The notes under the pieces: model-generated
What the model was told of the DNA's origin: nothing
Database searches by the model: none
The model's input: the letters and a program-made list of their open reading frames with translations, nothing else
Program-made: the position numbers and the translations under genes
DNA from: Herbaspirillum sp. meg3
GTDB taxonomy: Bacteria > Pseudomonadota > Gammaproteobacteria > Burkholderiales > Burkholderiaceae_D
Assembly: GCF_002257565.1 (NCBI RefSeq)
Contig: NZ_CP022736.1
Location: 4,650,001-4,714,000, forward strand
Reading direction: 5' to 3'
Length of the DNA: 64,000 nucleotides
Shown here: positions 25,214 through 34,700 of the stretch, piece by piece
Numbering within the stretch: position 1 is the stretch's first letter
How the letters are laid out: each line of letters begins with the position of its first letter

Positions 25214-26491
25214 TTAACCACGAAAGCGATACTGCTCCAGCGATTCGGGTTTCATCGTGATCGAGAATCCCGGTGCGGTCGGCGGCATGTACGCTGCCCC
25301 TTTGACCACACAGGCATCAATAAAGTGCTCGTGCAGGTGATCCACGTATTCGGTCACGCGTCCTTCGGTGGTGCCCGCGATGCAGACGTAGTCGATCATC
25401 GACAGATGCTGCACGTATTCGCACAGGCCGACGCCGCCGGCGTGCGGGCAGACCGGCAGCTTGTATTTGGCGGCCATCAGCATGACTGCGAGGATTTCAT
25501 TAACGCCGCCGAGACGGCAGGAATCGATCTGCACCACGTCGATGGCGCCACGCATGATGAACTGTTTGAACAGCACGCGGTTCTGGCACATCTCGCCGGT
25601 GGCGACTTTGACTGCGCCGATGCCTTCGCGGATCTTGCGATGTCCTTCGACATCGTCCGGGCTGGTCGGCTCTTCGATGAACCATGGTTTGGCGAAAGCC
25701 AGTTCATTGACCCATTCAATCGCCTGGTCGACTTCCCACACCTGGTTGGCGTCGATCATCAGATGGCGATCCGGCCCGATGACTTCGCGCGCGATGGTGA
25801 CGCGGCGCTTATCGTCGGCGAGATCGCGGCCGACCTTCAGCTTGATGTGATTGAAACCACCGTCGATAGCTTCTTTGCACAGACGGCGCAGCTTGGCGTC
25901 GTCATAGCCGAGCCAGCCGGCGGAGGTGGTGTAGCAAGGATAGCCGTTTTGCTCCAGCAAACGGATACGTTCGGCCTTGCCCCGCGCTTGTGCGCGCAGC
26001 AGCGTCAGCGCTTCGTCCGGTGTGATGCAGTCGGTGATGTAACGGAAGTCGATGCAGCGCACGAGTTCTTCCGGCGACATCTCGGCGACCAGTTTCCACA
26101 GCGGCTTGCCTTCTGCTTTGGCCCACAGATCCCAGACGGCATTGACGACCGCGCCGGTGGCGAGGTGGATGGCGCCCTTGTCCGGGCCGATCCAGCGCAG
26201 TTGGCTGTCGGAGGTGATGGTGCGCCAGAAACGCCCCATGTCTTCACTGACCCAGTCGAGGTCGAGGCCGACGACCAGATGCTCCATGGCCTGGATGGCG
26301 GCGCAGCAGATTTCATTGCCGCGGCCAATGGTGAAGGTCAGGCCATGGCCTTCGAGGCCGGGCTTGTCGGTTTCGAGGATGACGTAAGCGGCGGAGTAAT
26401 CCGGATCCGGATTCATGGCGTCGGAGCCGTCGAGAGTCGTGGAGGTCGGGAAACGTACGTCCAGTACGCGCATGGAGGTGATCTTGGTCAT
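25214..26491 (-). CDS. fucD: L-fuconate dehydratase
   Basis: A 425-residue enolase-superfamily enzyme that dehydrates L-fuconate to 2-keto-3-deoxy-L-fuconate. The KxK catalytic pair is in HIKLKVGRD (about 217/219). Metal ligands are in LMIDANQ (Asp247), FIEEP (Glu273) and GEMCQN (Glu300). CPHAGGVGLCEYVQHL supplies the general-base His (350) and is a FucD hallmark. ATG at 26491 is preferred to the TTG at 26503. It is the first gene of the minus-strand sugar operon and is divergent from the porin gene. The specificity call rests on motif and operon agreement. Confidence 0.9.
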   Translation of the reverse strand: MTKITSMRVLDVRFPTSTTLDGSDAMNPDPDYSAAYVILETDKPGLEGHGLTFTIGRGNEICCAAIQAMEHLVVGLDLDWVSEDMGRFWRTITSDSQLRWIGPDKGAIHLATGAVVNAVWDLWAKAEGKPLWKLVAEMSPEELVRCIDFRYITDCITPDEALTLLRAQARGKAERIRLLEQNGYPCYTTSAGWLGYDDAKLRRLCKEAIDGGFNHIKLKVGRDLADDKRRVTIAREVIGPDRHLMIDANQVWEVDQAIEWVNELAFAKPWFIEEPTSPDDVEGHRKIREGIGAVKVATGEMCQNRVLFKQFIMRGAIDVVQIDSCRLGGVNEILAVMLMAAKYKLPVCPHAGGVGLCEYVQHLSMIDYVCIAGTTEGRVTEYVDHLHEHFIDACVVKGAAYMPPTAPGFSITMKPESLEQYRFRG

Positions 26492-26503
26492 CGTCGCTGT
26501 CAA

Positions 26504-27053
26504 ATGTAATGGAGTGAATTCAGTTGTGCCGGCTACGGATCACTGCACACCATCGGAAGTAGAGATAGCTTCGCCGGCACCGCGCACGGATGCCGCCGTC
26601 CTTCCATCTCTTCAGGCTGTCACGCCTGTCTCCATTGTTGTCGTGCTTCGCCTTTGTGCTGACTGCTTAATAAATAGTGAGTTGTGCACAAGGCTGTGTC
26701 TTTTGCTGTGTGGCGATTATCACACGCAGTTTTAAATTCATCAATAAAATTCAATTTTATATTTGAGTTTACTTTGCTAATATCCAGTCGCTGCAGACTA
26801 CATAATCTCCATGTAGTTTGAAGTGATAACCAATGTATATCTAAGGGATATCAAAACACAGATGCTTAAAAAGCAATGCCGGATGATTTCCCTCAATTAA
26901 AAATTCATTTTACAAATGAAATAACAATATTAACAGGAGGAAATGACAAACACCGATATTTACCGCTGCACCGCGGGCCGCCCGACCTCTGGACCCGTGC
27001 CTATAAAAACAAGCAAACACGCAGTCACAACAACCATAAATACGGAGATTCTT
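26504..27053. other. 550-bp AT-rich divergent regulatory region, fucD / porin
   Basis: No credible gene. The segment is distinctly richer in A+T than its surroundings and must hold both divergent promoters. A reading frame begins at 26943 just two bases after AGGAGG, too close for normal initiation; it is in frame with, and precedes, the real porin start. A CRP-type palindrome lies at 26709-26724. No clear IclR site was identified by eye. Confidence 0.6.
26709..26724. promoter_or_regulatory. CRP-like site in the fucD-porin intergenic region
   Basis: TGTGG-CGATTA-TCACA matches the TGTGA-N6-TCACA pattern at nine of ten conserved positions. It lies about 220 bp upstream of fucD and 330 bp upstream of the porin start. 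Carbon-source control by a Crp/Fnr-family protein is plausible but unproven in this lineage. Confidence 0.35.
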
Positions 27054-28196
27054 ATGCAGACAACGACATTTACTGCTCGCAAAACCCATGGGCATAACAC
27101 ATTCAAATTCACACTCAAATTCACATTCATCAAACCGAAAATAACACGCACGGTCGCCAGCGCCCTGTTCGGCGTTGCCGGACTGGCTGGACTGACTGCC
27201 GGCAGTGCACATGCACAAAGCAGTGTCACCATTTACGGCCGGGTCGACGCCGGCGTCGACTATCAATCCAACGTCGCCACTGGTAACGGCAACAGTGGCA
27301 GCCTGTGGCGCGCTTCCGGTAATCAGTGGGGCACCAGCATGATCGGCTTCAAAGGTACCGAAGATCTTGGCGGCGGACTGAGCGCCTTCTTCCTGCTGGA
27401 ATCCGGTTTCGATGCAACCAAGGGATCAACCAACGGCTCGGCGCTGTTCAATCGTCGCTCATATGTCGGTCTGGCCGGTAGCGCCGGTTCGCTCAAGCTC
27501 GGCAAGAATCTGTTCATCGACAACGACGTCTGGTTCCTCGATCCGACCGGTCAGCAGTTCATCGGCACCGCAACACTGGTGCGCGGCCGCAACTGGCAAG
27601 GCGCCGATAACGTCATCGAATACCAGACGCCGACCTGGGGCGGTTTCAACGCAACCGTGCAAACCAGCCTCGGCGAACAGGCCGGCTCGCTCACCAAGAA
27701 ACGCAAGGACGGCATCTCGCTGGTGTATGCCAACCAGACCGTCGAACTGCGCGCGATCTATGACGTCGTGCGCGACGCCAACGGTCGCTTTGTCGATGTG
27801 TTCGATACCTCCAAAGAACTGATCCTGGGCGGCACGTTGACCCTCGACAAGCTGAAGCTGTTCGCCGGTTACGAAAATCTGCGCGCGCCGGATGCTGCAC
27901 CGACATCGTCGGATAAGGCCAATCATTATTGGGTCGGTGCCAATTATCAGGTGACGCCGGCGCTGACACTGATCGGCTCGGTGTTCCGCGTGAACGTGAA
28001 CAAGGGCGGCGGCAACGCCAATCTGTTCATGGCTGGGGCGAACTACTCGCTGTCGAAACGCACTTTGCTGTATGTGGGCGCGGGTACGGTACGTAATAGC
28101 AGCAACGCCAACTTCTCGGTGGAAGCGACGAATAACAATCCGTTAGCTGGTCAAAACCAGAACGGGGCCTACGCCGGCATCAGCCACTCCTTCTGA
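27054..28196 (+). CDS. Gram-negative porin (Porin_4 / OmpC-like)
   Basis: A 380-residue outer-membrane porin. The start at 27054 is chosen for GGAGA seven bases upstream. The N-terminus is unusually long and polar before the hydrophobic signal core (TVASALFGVAGLAG), with cleavage after GSAHA. The mature protein opens QSSVTIYGRVDAG and ends GISHSF, the classic beta-proteobacterial porin start and terminal Phe. It probably admits sugar to the periplasm for the divergent ABC importer. A palindromic element starts at its stop codon. Confidence 0.9.
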   Translation: MQTTTFTARKTHGHNTFKFTLKFTFIKPKITRTVASALFGVAGLAGLTAGSAHAQSSVTIYGRVDAGVDYQSNVATGNGNSGSLWRASGNQWGTSMIGFKGTEDLGGGLSAFFLLESGFDATKGSTNGSALFNRRSYVGLAGSAGSLKLGKNLFIDNDVWFLDPTGQQFIGTATLVRGRNWQGADNVIEYQTPTWGGFNATVQTSLGEQAGSLTKKRKDGISLVYANQTVELRAIYDVVRDANGRFVDVFDTSKELILGGTLTLDKLKLFAGYENLRAPDAAPTSSDKANHYWVGANYQVTPALTLIGSVFRVNVNKGGGNANLFMAGANYSLSKRTLLYVGAGTVRNSSNANFSVEATNNNPLAGQNQNGAYAGISHSF

Positions 28197-28338
28197 AATC
28201 TGTCCTTGGGCCTACTACGAGCCCGTGATCCGATGCCGTACGGTGCTCGGGATCCTCGTGTACTTGCGTACACTCCGGTGCCCTGTGCTCCGGTCGGCAC
28301 CGGCTGACGGGCTCTCGCTGCGGCCCAAGAACAGATTT
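28196..28338 (+). repeat. Palindromic 3'-UTR element, copy B
   Basis: A 143-bp inverted repeat. The 16-nt outer arms (28196-28211 and 28323-28338) pair with one mismatch, and the centre is GTGTAC-TTGC-GTACAC (28258-28273). It begins at the last base of the porin stop codon. Shared blocks with copy A include CCGTGATCCG, CGGTGCTC, ATCCTC, TGTACTT, TCCGG, GGCTGACGG and CTCTCGCT, in the same order and the same orientation relative to the upstream gene. Confidence 0.75.
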
Positions 28339-28469
28339 GATGTTTTGAGTGTTCCTCTTTGAAACCGGCAATCGATCGTGAATGTCGGTTTCAGAGATAA
28401 AATGCGAAATAATTCGAGTTTGCGCAAACCCACCCGGGGTGCGCGGTGTCATCTTCCATCAGGCCAGCC

Positions 28470-29330
28470 ATGCCAAGAACCAAGAAAATCGTGCCCGACG
28501 CAGATCTGAATGTTGATTCTACGGAAGATATTTCCGCCAATGACAGCGCCACTGATGCTGGCAAGGCGCGCTATGCGGCGCCGGCGCTGGATAAGGGACT
28601 GGATATTCTGGAGCTGTTGAGCAAGTCGGAGCAGATGCTGACGCTCAATCAGATTTCCAAACAGTTGGGACGCAGCGTCAACGAGATCTTCCGCATGGTG
28701 GTGACGCTGGAACAGCGCGGCTACCTGATTGCCGATAACGATCAATATCGCTTGTCGCTGAAATTGTTTGAGCTGGCGCATTATCACCAGCCGATTCGTT
28801 CACTGGTGAGCACGGCGTTGCCGCATATGCGTGAGCTGGCAAACCGGACCATGCAATCGACGCACCTGACCGTCTATGAAGCGGGCCGCGTGATTGTGGT
28901 GGCGCAGGTCGACAGCCCCGAGCGCTGGGCTTTCGGGCTGAAGGTCGGCGCGCTGGTCAGCCTGACCGATACGGCGTCCGGCCACGTGCTGCTGTCGTTT
29001 CGCGATGAGGCCGAACGCGGCCGCATGCTGGCGGCACATGTCAGGATGGACGGCGAACAGGAAATCGATCATGCGCAGTTGTTGCGCCAGATCGCTGAAA
29101 CCCAGGAACGCGGCTATTCGCGCATGGAAAGCCGCCAGATCCGGGGCGTGGTGAATTTGTCGTATCCGGTGCTGGGCGCCAACGACCGCATGCTGGCGGC
29201 GCTGAACATCCCTTATATCGAGCGGATCGACAAAAAAGTGAACCCCAGCCTCGATGAAGTTCAAGGCATTGTGCAAGAAATTTCCTCCCGTCTGTCCAAG
29301 TTGATGGGCAGCAGCAGCTTCGGGAGTTGA
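28470..29330 (+). CDS. IclR-family transcriptional regulator
   Basis: A 286-residue regulator with an N-terminal winged helix-turn-helix (ALDKGLDILELLSKSEQMLT, LNQISKQLGRSVNEIFRMV). The IclR effector domain contains HMRELANRTMQSTHLTVYE and ARGYSRMES-like segments. The ATG at 28470 is preferred over an upstream GTG at 28446. It lies downstream of the porin gene beside the sugar operon and is the likely local regulator, sensing fucose or a pathway acid. An intrinsic terminator follows. Confidence 0.9.
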   Translation: MPRTKKIVPDADLNVDSTEDISANDSATDAGKARYAAPALDKGLDILELLSKSEQMLTLNQISKQLGRSVNEIFRMVVTLEQRGYLIADNDQYRLSLKLFELAHYHQPIRSLVSTALPHMRELANRTMQSTHLTVYEAGRVIVVAQVDSPERWAFGLKVGALVSLTDTASGHVLLSFRDEAERGRMLAAHVRMDGEQEIDHAQLLRQIAETQERGYSRMESRQIRGVVNLSYPVLGANDRMLAALNIPYIERIDKKVNPSLDEVQGIVQEISSRLSKLMGSSSFGS

Positions 29331-29373
29331 GCAAGCGCATTGACCGACAAATCACCGGCACATCGACAGCGAT

Positions 29374-29402
29374 AAAAAAGCCAGGCAATGCCTGGCTTTT
29401 TT
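29374..29402 (+). terminator. Rho-independent terminator after the IclR gene
   Basis: AAAAAAGCCAGGC-AAT-GCCTGGCTTTTTT: a 7-bp GC-rich stem with 3-nt loop flanked by A- and T-runs, so it works in both directions. It also serves the convergent gene ending at 29428. Confidence 0.92.
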
Positions 29403-29427
29403 CTACATGAAAACACTGCTTATCTGC

Positions 29428-30108
29428 TTATTTATCGATGGGCAGTGAAGTCAGGGAATTCTTCGTCTTGGTCTTGCCCTTGGCTTCGTGCGCTTCCGTA
29501 GCAGCCTGGGTCAGCGAATAGCGCGTATAGGCCTTGACCAGATCAGCCATGAAATCCGATTCGTTTTTGATCGGACGCCAGTTTTTGCCATCCGATTCTT
29601 CCACCTGCGTGCTGTTGCCGTCATAGACGATGCTGATGGCGCGCGGCTTTTCCTGCTCCCTGAATTCCGTCAGGAAACCCTTCATGTCATAGCCGGAAGA
29701 ATTGCCTTGGGTAAAGGTCTCGATGGCCGATTGCATCGCTTCTTCGCGGGACGCCAGAGCCTGAGTCTGCGCCTGCGCCAGCAGATCGGACACGCCGGTG
29801 TGATCGTTGAGCAGCATCTCGAACTTGCTGTTGCGCTCGTCCCCCTCTTCCAGCTTGAAACCCTTCTTGGTCGAAAAAATCCGCAGCTTGGGCGGCACGT
29901 TGATGCCGTAGGCGCCGACCAGACCGCCCAATGCCATCGTCAGCGCCGGACTCACGTCAGGACGCATCGGATTGACCAGTCCGTCGACGCCCGTATTGCG
30001 GGCAATCATCATCTGGGCGAAGCCGATATCGTTGTTATTGGCGTACGCCTTCGCAGCAGTGGGTGCCGCGGTGTTGTTGATGAAAAATTGGTTGCTGATG
30101 TTTTGCAT
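29428..30108 (-). CDS. Unrecognised 226-residue protein
   Basis: I do not recognise a family. The product has no signal peptide and no transmembrane helix except a weakly hydrophobic stretch near residues 52-72 (DVSPALTMALGGLVGAYGINV). It opens with an Asn/Ala-rich segment (MQNISNQFFINNTAAPTAAK) and ends with a charged tail. Non-hydrophobic, Ser/Asn/Gln-rich, cysteine-free composition recalls secreted harpin- or effector-like proteins, but that is only impression. AGGAGCGCCGCA precedes the ATG. It is convergent with the IclR gene and shares its terminator. Confidence 0.7.
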   Translation of the reverse strand: MQNISNQFFINNTAAPTAAKAYANNNDIGFAQMMIARNTGVDGLVNPMRPDVSPALTMALGGLVGAYGINVPPKLRIFSTKKGFKLEEGDERNSKFEMLLNDHTGVSDLLAQAQTQALASREEAMQSAIETFTQGNSSGYDMKGFLTEFREQEKPRAISIVYDGNSTQVEESDGKNWRPIKNESDFMADLVKAYTRYSLTQAATEAHEAKGKTKTKNSLTSLPIDK

Positions 30109-30578
30109 TGCGGCGCTCCTGTGATTACCAGGTCCGGTGGTTCAACTTGCGCGAATAATTGCCAAAAGCATAATAAAAGACAAATGGCGGACGCTACCAT
30201 TGTAAAAGGCTTTCAGCGTTTCTACACAAGAAGCTGAGGCATTTCCCCCCTTTAATCCTGCAGATTGTCGGTTTGTCGCAAAATGGCGCCTCCGGACCGG
30301 TATCGCACGTATTCTTCGAATAATGGTTCGACTGATACTGCGATTTACCGTGCTTTACATCCGATCTTTCCCGCGGTTTCTTGACGGCACAGCTATTGCC
30401 ACTTACATTGCTGACTCGCGGGCGACCGGGCGACCATGCCTGGACTCAATAATCATGCCGACCTCCCGAAGCAATTGCCACAAATGAAGCAGCAGCCTCA
30501 TTCGCCACGGCCGGAACCAACGCCTGCTCCCGCCAATCTCATCGACCTGCGCCTGAACGGCTAATTAATAAAAACCTG
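30109..30578. other. 470-bp divergent intergenic region
   Basis: No gene is supported. It holds promoters for the unrecognised minus-strand gene and the plus-strand RND pump operon, including the promoter described at 30381-30409. Apart from that I see no repeats or strong palindromes. Confidence 0.55.
30381..30409 (+). promoter_or_regulatory. Candidate sigma-70 promoter of the MdtAB-like operon
   Basis: TTGACG (30381-30386) and TACATT (30404-30409) are separated by exactly 17 bp. The predicted start is about 160 bases before the first gene, leaving a long leader. Confidence 0.5.
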
Positions 30579-31739
30579 ATGAATCTTTCCTTTTTAAAAC
30601 GCCGCCCGGTCCTGATTGGACTATTGATCCTGATAATTGCCGTCGCTTTTCTGGTCACCAGGAAACGTCCGCCGGCTGCGGTGATTGAGAAGCCGGCCCA
30701 GGTTCTCGAATTTCTGCCGAGCGACGTCGTCATGACCACTGTGGAGCCATTGCGTCAGGTGCTGCCAATGTCGGGGGCCTTGCGCGCGCTGAATCAGGTA
30801 TCGGTCAAGGCCAAGGTCGCCGGCGAAGTCAAAGAGGTGCTGGTGCGCGCCGGTGAAGCCGTCCAGGCCGGACAAGTACTGATCCGCATCGACACCAGCG
30901 AATATCAGGCGAAACTGGAACAGGCCAGAGGCTCGCTGGTCGCTTCACGCGGGCAGCTCGACATTGCTACCAAGACCCGCGACAACAACCTCGCGCTGCT
31001 CGACAAAGGCTTCATCTCGCGCAACGCCTTCGACAATGCCGCCAGCCAGTTCGACATCGCCAAAGCCAACGTCGACACGGCGCGCGGTGCACTCGACGTC
31101 GCGCAAAAAGCGCTCAACGACACCGTCATCAAGGCGCCGATTACCGGCATGATCAGCAGCCGCACCGTCGAGCCGGGTGAAAAGGTCTCCATCGACAACA
31201 AGTTGCTCGATGTCGTCGATCTGAGCCAGATGGAACTGGAAGCGCCGGTGCCGACCGCCGACATCCTGAAAGTCAAACTGGGCCAGGAAGTACAGGTGAC
31301 CGTCGAAGGTCTGCCACAAGCCGTCGTCGGCAAGGTCGTCCGCATCAATCCGGCGACACAATCGGGATCGCGCTCGATCATGGTGTACGTACGCATTGAA
31401 AATCCTCAAGGCTTGCTGCGCGCCGGCATGTTCGCCGATGCCAGCCTGACGCTGGATAAGCGCGACGCCGTGATGACCGTGCCGCAAACGGCGATCCAGA
31501 CGGACGGCGACAAGACCTACGTCTACGCCATTGAAGACGGCAAGCTGATCCGGCGCAACGTGACGCTGGGCATGCGCGGCATCGACAGCCGCGGCAATGC
31601 CGTCGAAATCAGCAGCGGCCTGCAAAACGGCGCACGCATCGTCAAGGCCAATCTGGGCAATCTGAATACGGGCACACCAGTACGTTTCTCGGCAACCGGC
31701 GGTGCTGCCGTTGCACCTGCCGCCAAGACGAAGGAATAA
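30579..31739 (+). CDS. RND efflux periplasmic adaptor (MdtA/AcrA-like membrane-fusion protein)
   Basis: A 386-residue adaptor linking an RND pump to an outer-membrane channel. A single N-terminal membrane anchor (about residues 12-27) is used instead of a lipobox. Then come the barrel-sandwich hybrid (ALRALNQVSVKAKVAGEVKE, APITGMISSRTVEPGEKV), a coiled-coil hairpin between them, the beta-barrel, and a C-terminal Ala/Lys tail. Two bases separate its stop from the pump gene. No dedicated outer-membrane gene follows directly, so it may use the TolC encoded at 36238. Confidence 0.92.
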   Translation: MNLSFLKRRPVLIGLLILIIAVAFLVTRKRPPAAVIEKPAQVLEFLPSDVVMTTVEPLRQVLPMSGALRALNQVSVKAKVAGEVKEVLVRAGEAVQAGQVLIRIDTSEYQAKLEQARGSLVASRGQLDIATKTRDNNLALLDKGFISRNAFDNAASQFDIAKANVDTARGALDVAQKALNDTVIKAPITGMISSRTVEPGEKVSIDNKLLDVVDLSQMELEAPVPTADILKVKLGQEVQVTVEGLPQAVVGKVVRINPATQSGSRSIMVYVRIENPQGLLRAGMFADASLTLDKRDAVMTVPQTAIQTDGDKTYVYAIEDGKLIRRNVTLGMRGIDSRGNAVEISSGLQNGARIVKANLGNLNTGTPVRFSATGGAAVAPAAKTKE

Positions 31740-31741
31740 GT

Positions 31742-34700
31742 ATGTGGTTCACCCGTATCAGTATCGGTAACCCGGTGCTCGCCACGATGATGATGATGGC
31801 GTTTGTGGTGCTCGGCTTGTTCTCGTATCAGCGCCTGCGCGTCGACCAATTCCCTGATATCACCTTCCCGGTGGTGGTGGTGCAGACCACGTATCCTGGT
31901 GCGTCGCCTGAGAACGTCGAGTCCGACGTCACGCGCAAGATTGAAGAAACCGTCAACACCATCAACGGTATCAACAGCCTCACATCGCACTCCTACGAAG
32001 GCTTGTCGGTGGTGATTGTCGAGTTCGATCTTACGGTCGATCCGGCACAGGGCGCGCAGGATGTGCGCGAAAAAGTGGCGCTGGTGCAAGCAGCCTTCCG
32101 CAAGGAAGTCGACCAGCCGCGCATCACGCGTTTTGACCCGGCCGATCAACCGATCTTTTCGATCTCGGTCACCAATGATCCCAACGCAGCCAATGCCAAA
32201 CCACGCACGCTGCGCGAACTGACCACGATCTCCGACCAGATCATCAAGAAGCGCCTGGAAAATGTCCGCGGCGTGGGCTCGGTGACGCTGGTCGGTGGTG
32301 TCAAGCGGCAGGTCAATATCTACGTCAAACCCAACGAGATGGAAGCGCTGGGCATCGGCGTCGACCAGGTCATCAACGCCGTCAAGAACGAAAACCAGGA
32401 ACTGCCGACCGGCGCCATTCGCATGGCGGATGCCGAGAAAGTCGTGCAGGTGCAAGGCCGCGTCAAAAATCCGGAAGACTTCAAACGTATCATCGTGGCG
32501 CGCCGCGGTGGCCAGCCAGTGACGCTGAATCAGATCGCGACCGTCGTCGACGGCCAGGAAGAACAAGAAACGCTGGCGCTCTACAACGGCCAGCGCACAC
32601 TCGCGCTGGACATCCTCAAGGCGCAGGGCCAGAACACCATCGACGTCGCCGACGGCCTCAAGCAAGCCATCAAGGACATGGAGCCGAACCTGCAAAAGCT
32701 CTATCCCGGCGTGCGCCTGCAAATCATCAAGGACAGCTCGCGCCAGATCCGCACCGGCGTCGAGAACGTGCGCCGCACACTGATTGAAGGCGCACTGCTG
32801 ACGGTGCTGATCGTGTTTCTGTTCCTCAATTCGTGGCGCTCGACGGTGATCACCGGGCTGACATTGCCGGTGGCGCTGATCGGCACCTTTCTGTTCATGT
32901 ACATGTTCGGCTTCACGATCAACATGATCACGCTGATGGCGCTGTCGTTGTGCGTGGGTCTGCTGATTGACGATGCGATCGTGGTGCGCGAAAACATCGT
33001 GCGCCATGCAGGCATGAAGGTGCACGGCAAGTTCAAGACACACAAGATGGCGGCGCTGGAAGGCACGGCGGAAATCGGCCTGGCGGTGCTGGCGACGACC
33101 TTCTCGATCGTCGCGGTGTTTCTGCCGGTGGGTTTCATGGGCGGCATTATCGGCCGCTTTTTCCATCAGTTCGGCGTGACGGTAACGGCGGCGGTGCTGA
33201 TCTCGATGTTCGTGTCGTTCACACTCGATCCGATGCTGTCGTCGATCTGGCCGGATCCCGATGTGCATGGCGAGAAATATAAAAGCGGATGGTACGCGCG
33301 CACCATCGGCCGTGTACTGAATCAGTTCGACCGCTTGGTGCAGTGGTTGTCGGCGACATATCAGCGCCTGTTGAAATGGTCGTTGCGGCACCGCGTGCTG
33401 ACACTGGTGCTGGCGTTGGTGACATTCATTGCGGGTTTTGCCTTACCGGCGACCGGACTGATCGGTTCCGAGTTCGTGCCGCAGGCGGACTATTCGGAGT
33501 CGGGCGTCACCTTTTACACGCCGGTCGGCTCCTCGCTGGAACTGACCGAAAGCAAGGTGCATCAGGTGGAAGCCGTGCTGCGCCAGTTCCCCGAAGTGGT
33601 GGATACCTACAGTACGGTCAACACCGGCAACTCGCAGGGCAAGAACTACGCGACCGTGTTCATCCGTCTCAAGCCGCGCAACCAGCGCCAGCTCAGTACC
33701 TCGCAGCTGGCGCCGCAATTGCGCGACCGCCTGACGCAGATCGCCGGCATCGCGGTGACGCACATCGGCACGCTGGATGGTGTCGGCGGCGATAACAAGC
33801 AGGTGCGCTTCAGCTTGCTGGGGCCGGACCTGGATCAACTGGCGCGCCTGTCGGATGAGGTGCAGAGAAAACTGCTCGCTATCCGCGGCGTGGTGGACCT
33901 GGACTCCAGCCTGAAGGCGCAAAAACCGACGATTTCCATCGAACCCAAACGCGATATCGGCTCGGATCTCGGCATCGGTGTGGCGGAGATCGGCAATGCA
34001 TTGCGTCCGCTGCTGGCCGGTGAAGCCGCCAGCAGCTGGCGCGCGCCCGACGATGAAAACTACGACGTCAACGTGCGACTGTCGCCGACCGATCGCAATA
34101 CCGTCGATGACCTGTCGCGCCTGATGCTGGCCAGCACCCAGACCAATTCGGACGGCACGCCGCGCATGGTGCCGCTGCGCCAGGTGGCGGAAATCAAAAA
34201 CACCGTCGGCGCCAACCAGATCAACCGGCGCGACCTGAACCGCGAAGTGGAGTTGTCGGCCAACGCCGCCGGCCGTTCTGCCGGGCAGGTCAACGCCGAC
34301 ATCAAGACCATGCTGGATCAGATGAACTGGCCGCCCGGCTACCGCTATCAAATCGGCGGCTCGACCAAGAGCATGAACGAATCCTTCGGCTACGCGGTGG
34401 GCGCGCTGGCGCTGGCGATCGTGTTCATTTACATGATTCTGGCGTCGCAGTTCGCCAGCTTCCTGCAACCGATCGCGATCATGTCGTCGCTGCCGCTGAC
34501 GCTGATCGGCGTGTTCCTGGCGCTGATGTTCTTCCGGTCGACATTGAACATGTTCTCGATCATCGGCTTCATCATGCTGATGGGGCTGGTGACGAAGAAC
34601 GCGATTTTGCTCGTAGACTTCACCAATCAGGCGCGCAAGGAAGGCATGGAGCGCAGCGCGGCCTTGCTGGAAGCCGCACACGTGCGCCTGCGCCCGATCC

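Noticed and set aside
26943..27053. N-terminal extension of the porin from an ATG two bases after AGGAGG
   Set aside because: Spacing too short, and the extension would bury the signal peptide; 27054 has a correctly spaced site.
31523..33391. A 622-codon open frame on the minus strand opposite the first RND pump gene
   Set aside because: Rich in His, Asp, Arg and Gln with no domain; it is the usual antisense shadow of a GC-rich gene with biased third positions.
33443..34681. A 412-codon minus-strand frame opposite the RND pump gene
   Set aside because: Antisense shadow without motif or ribosome site.
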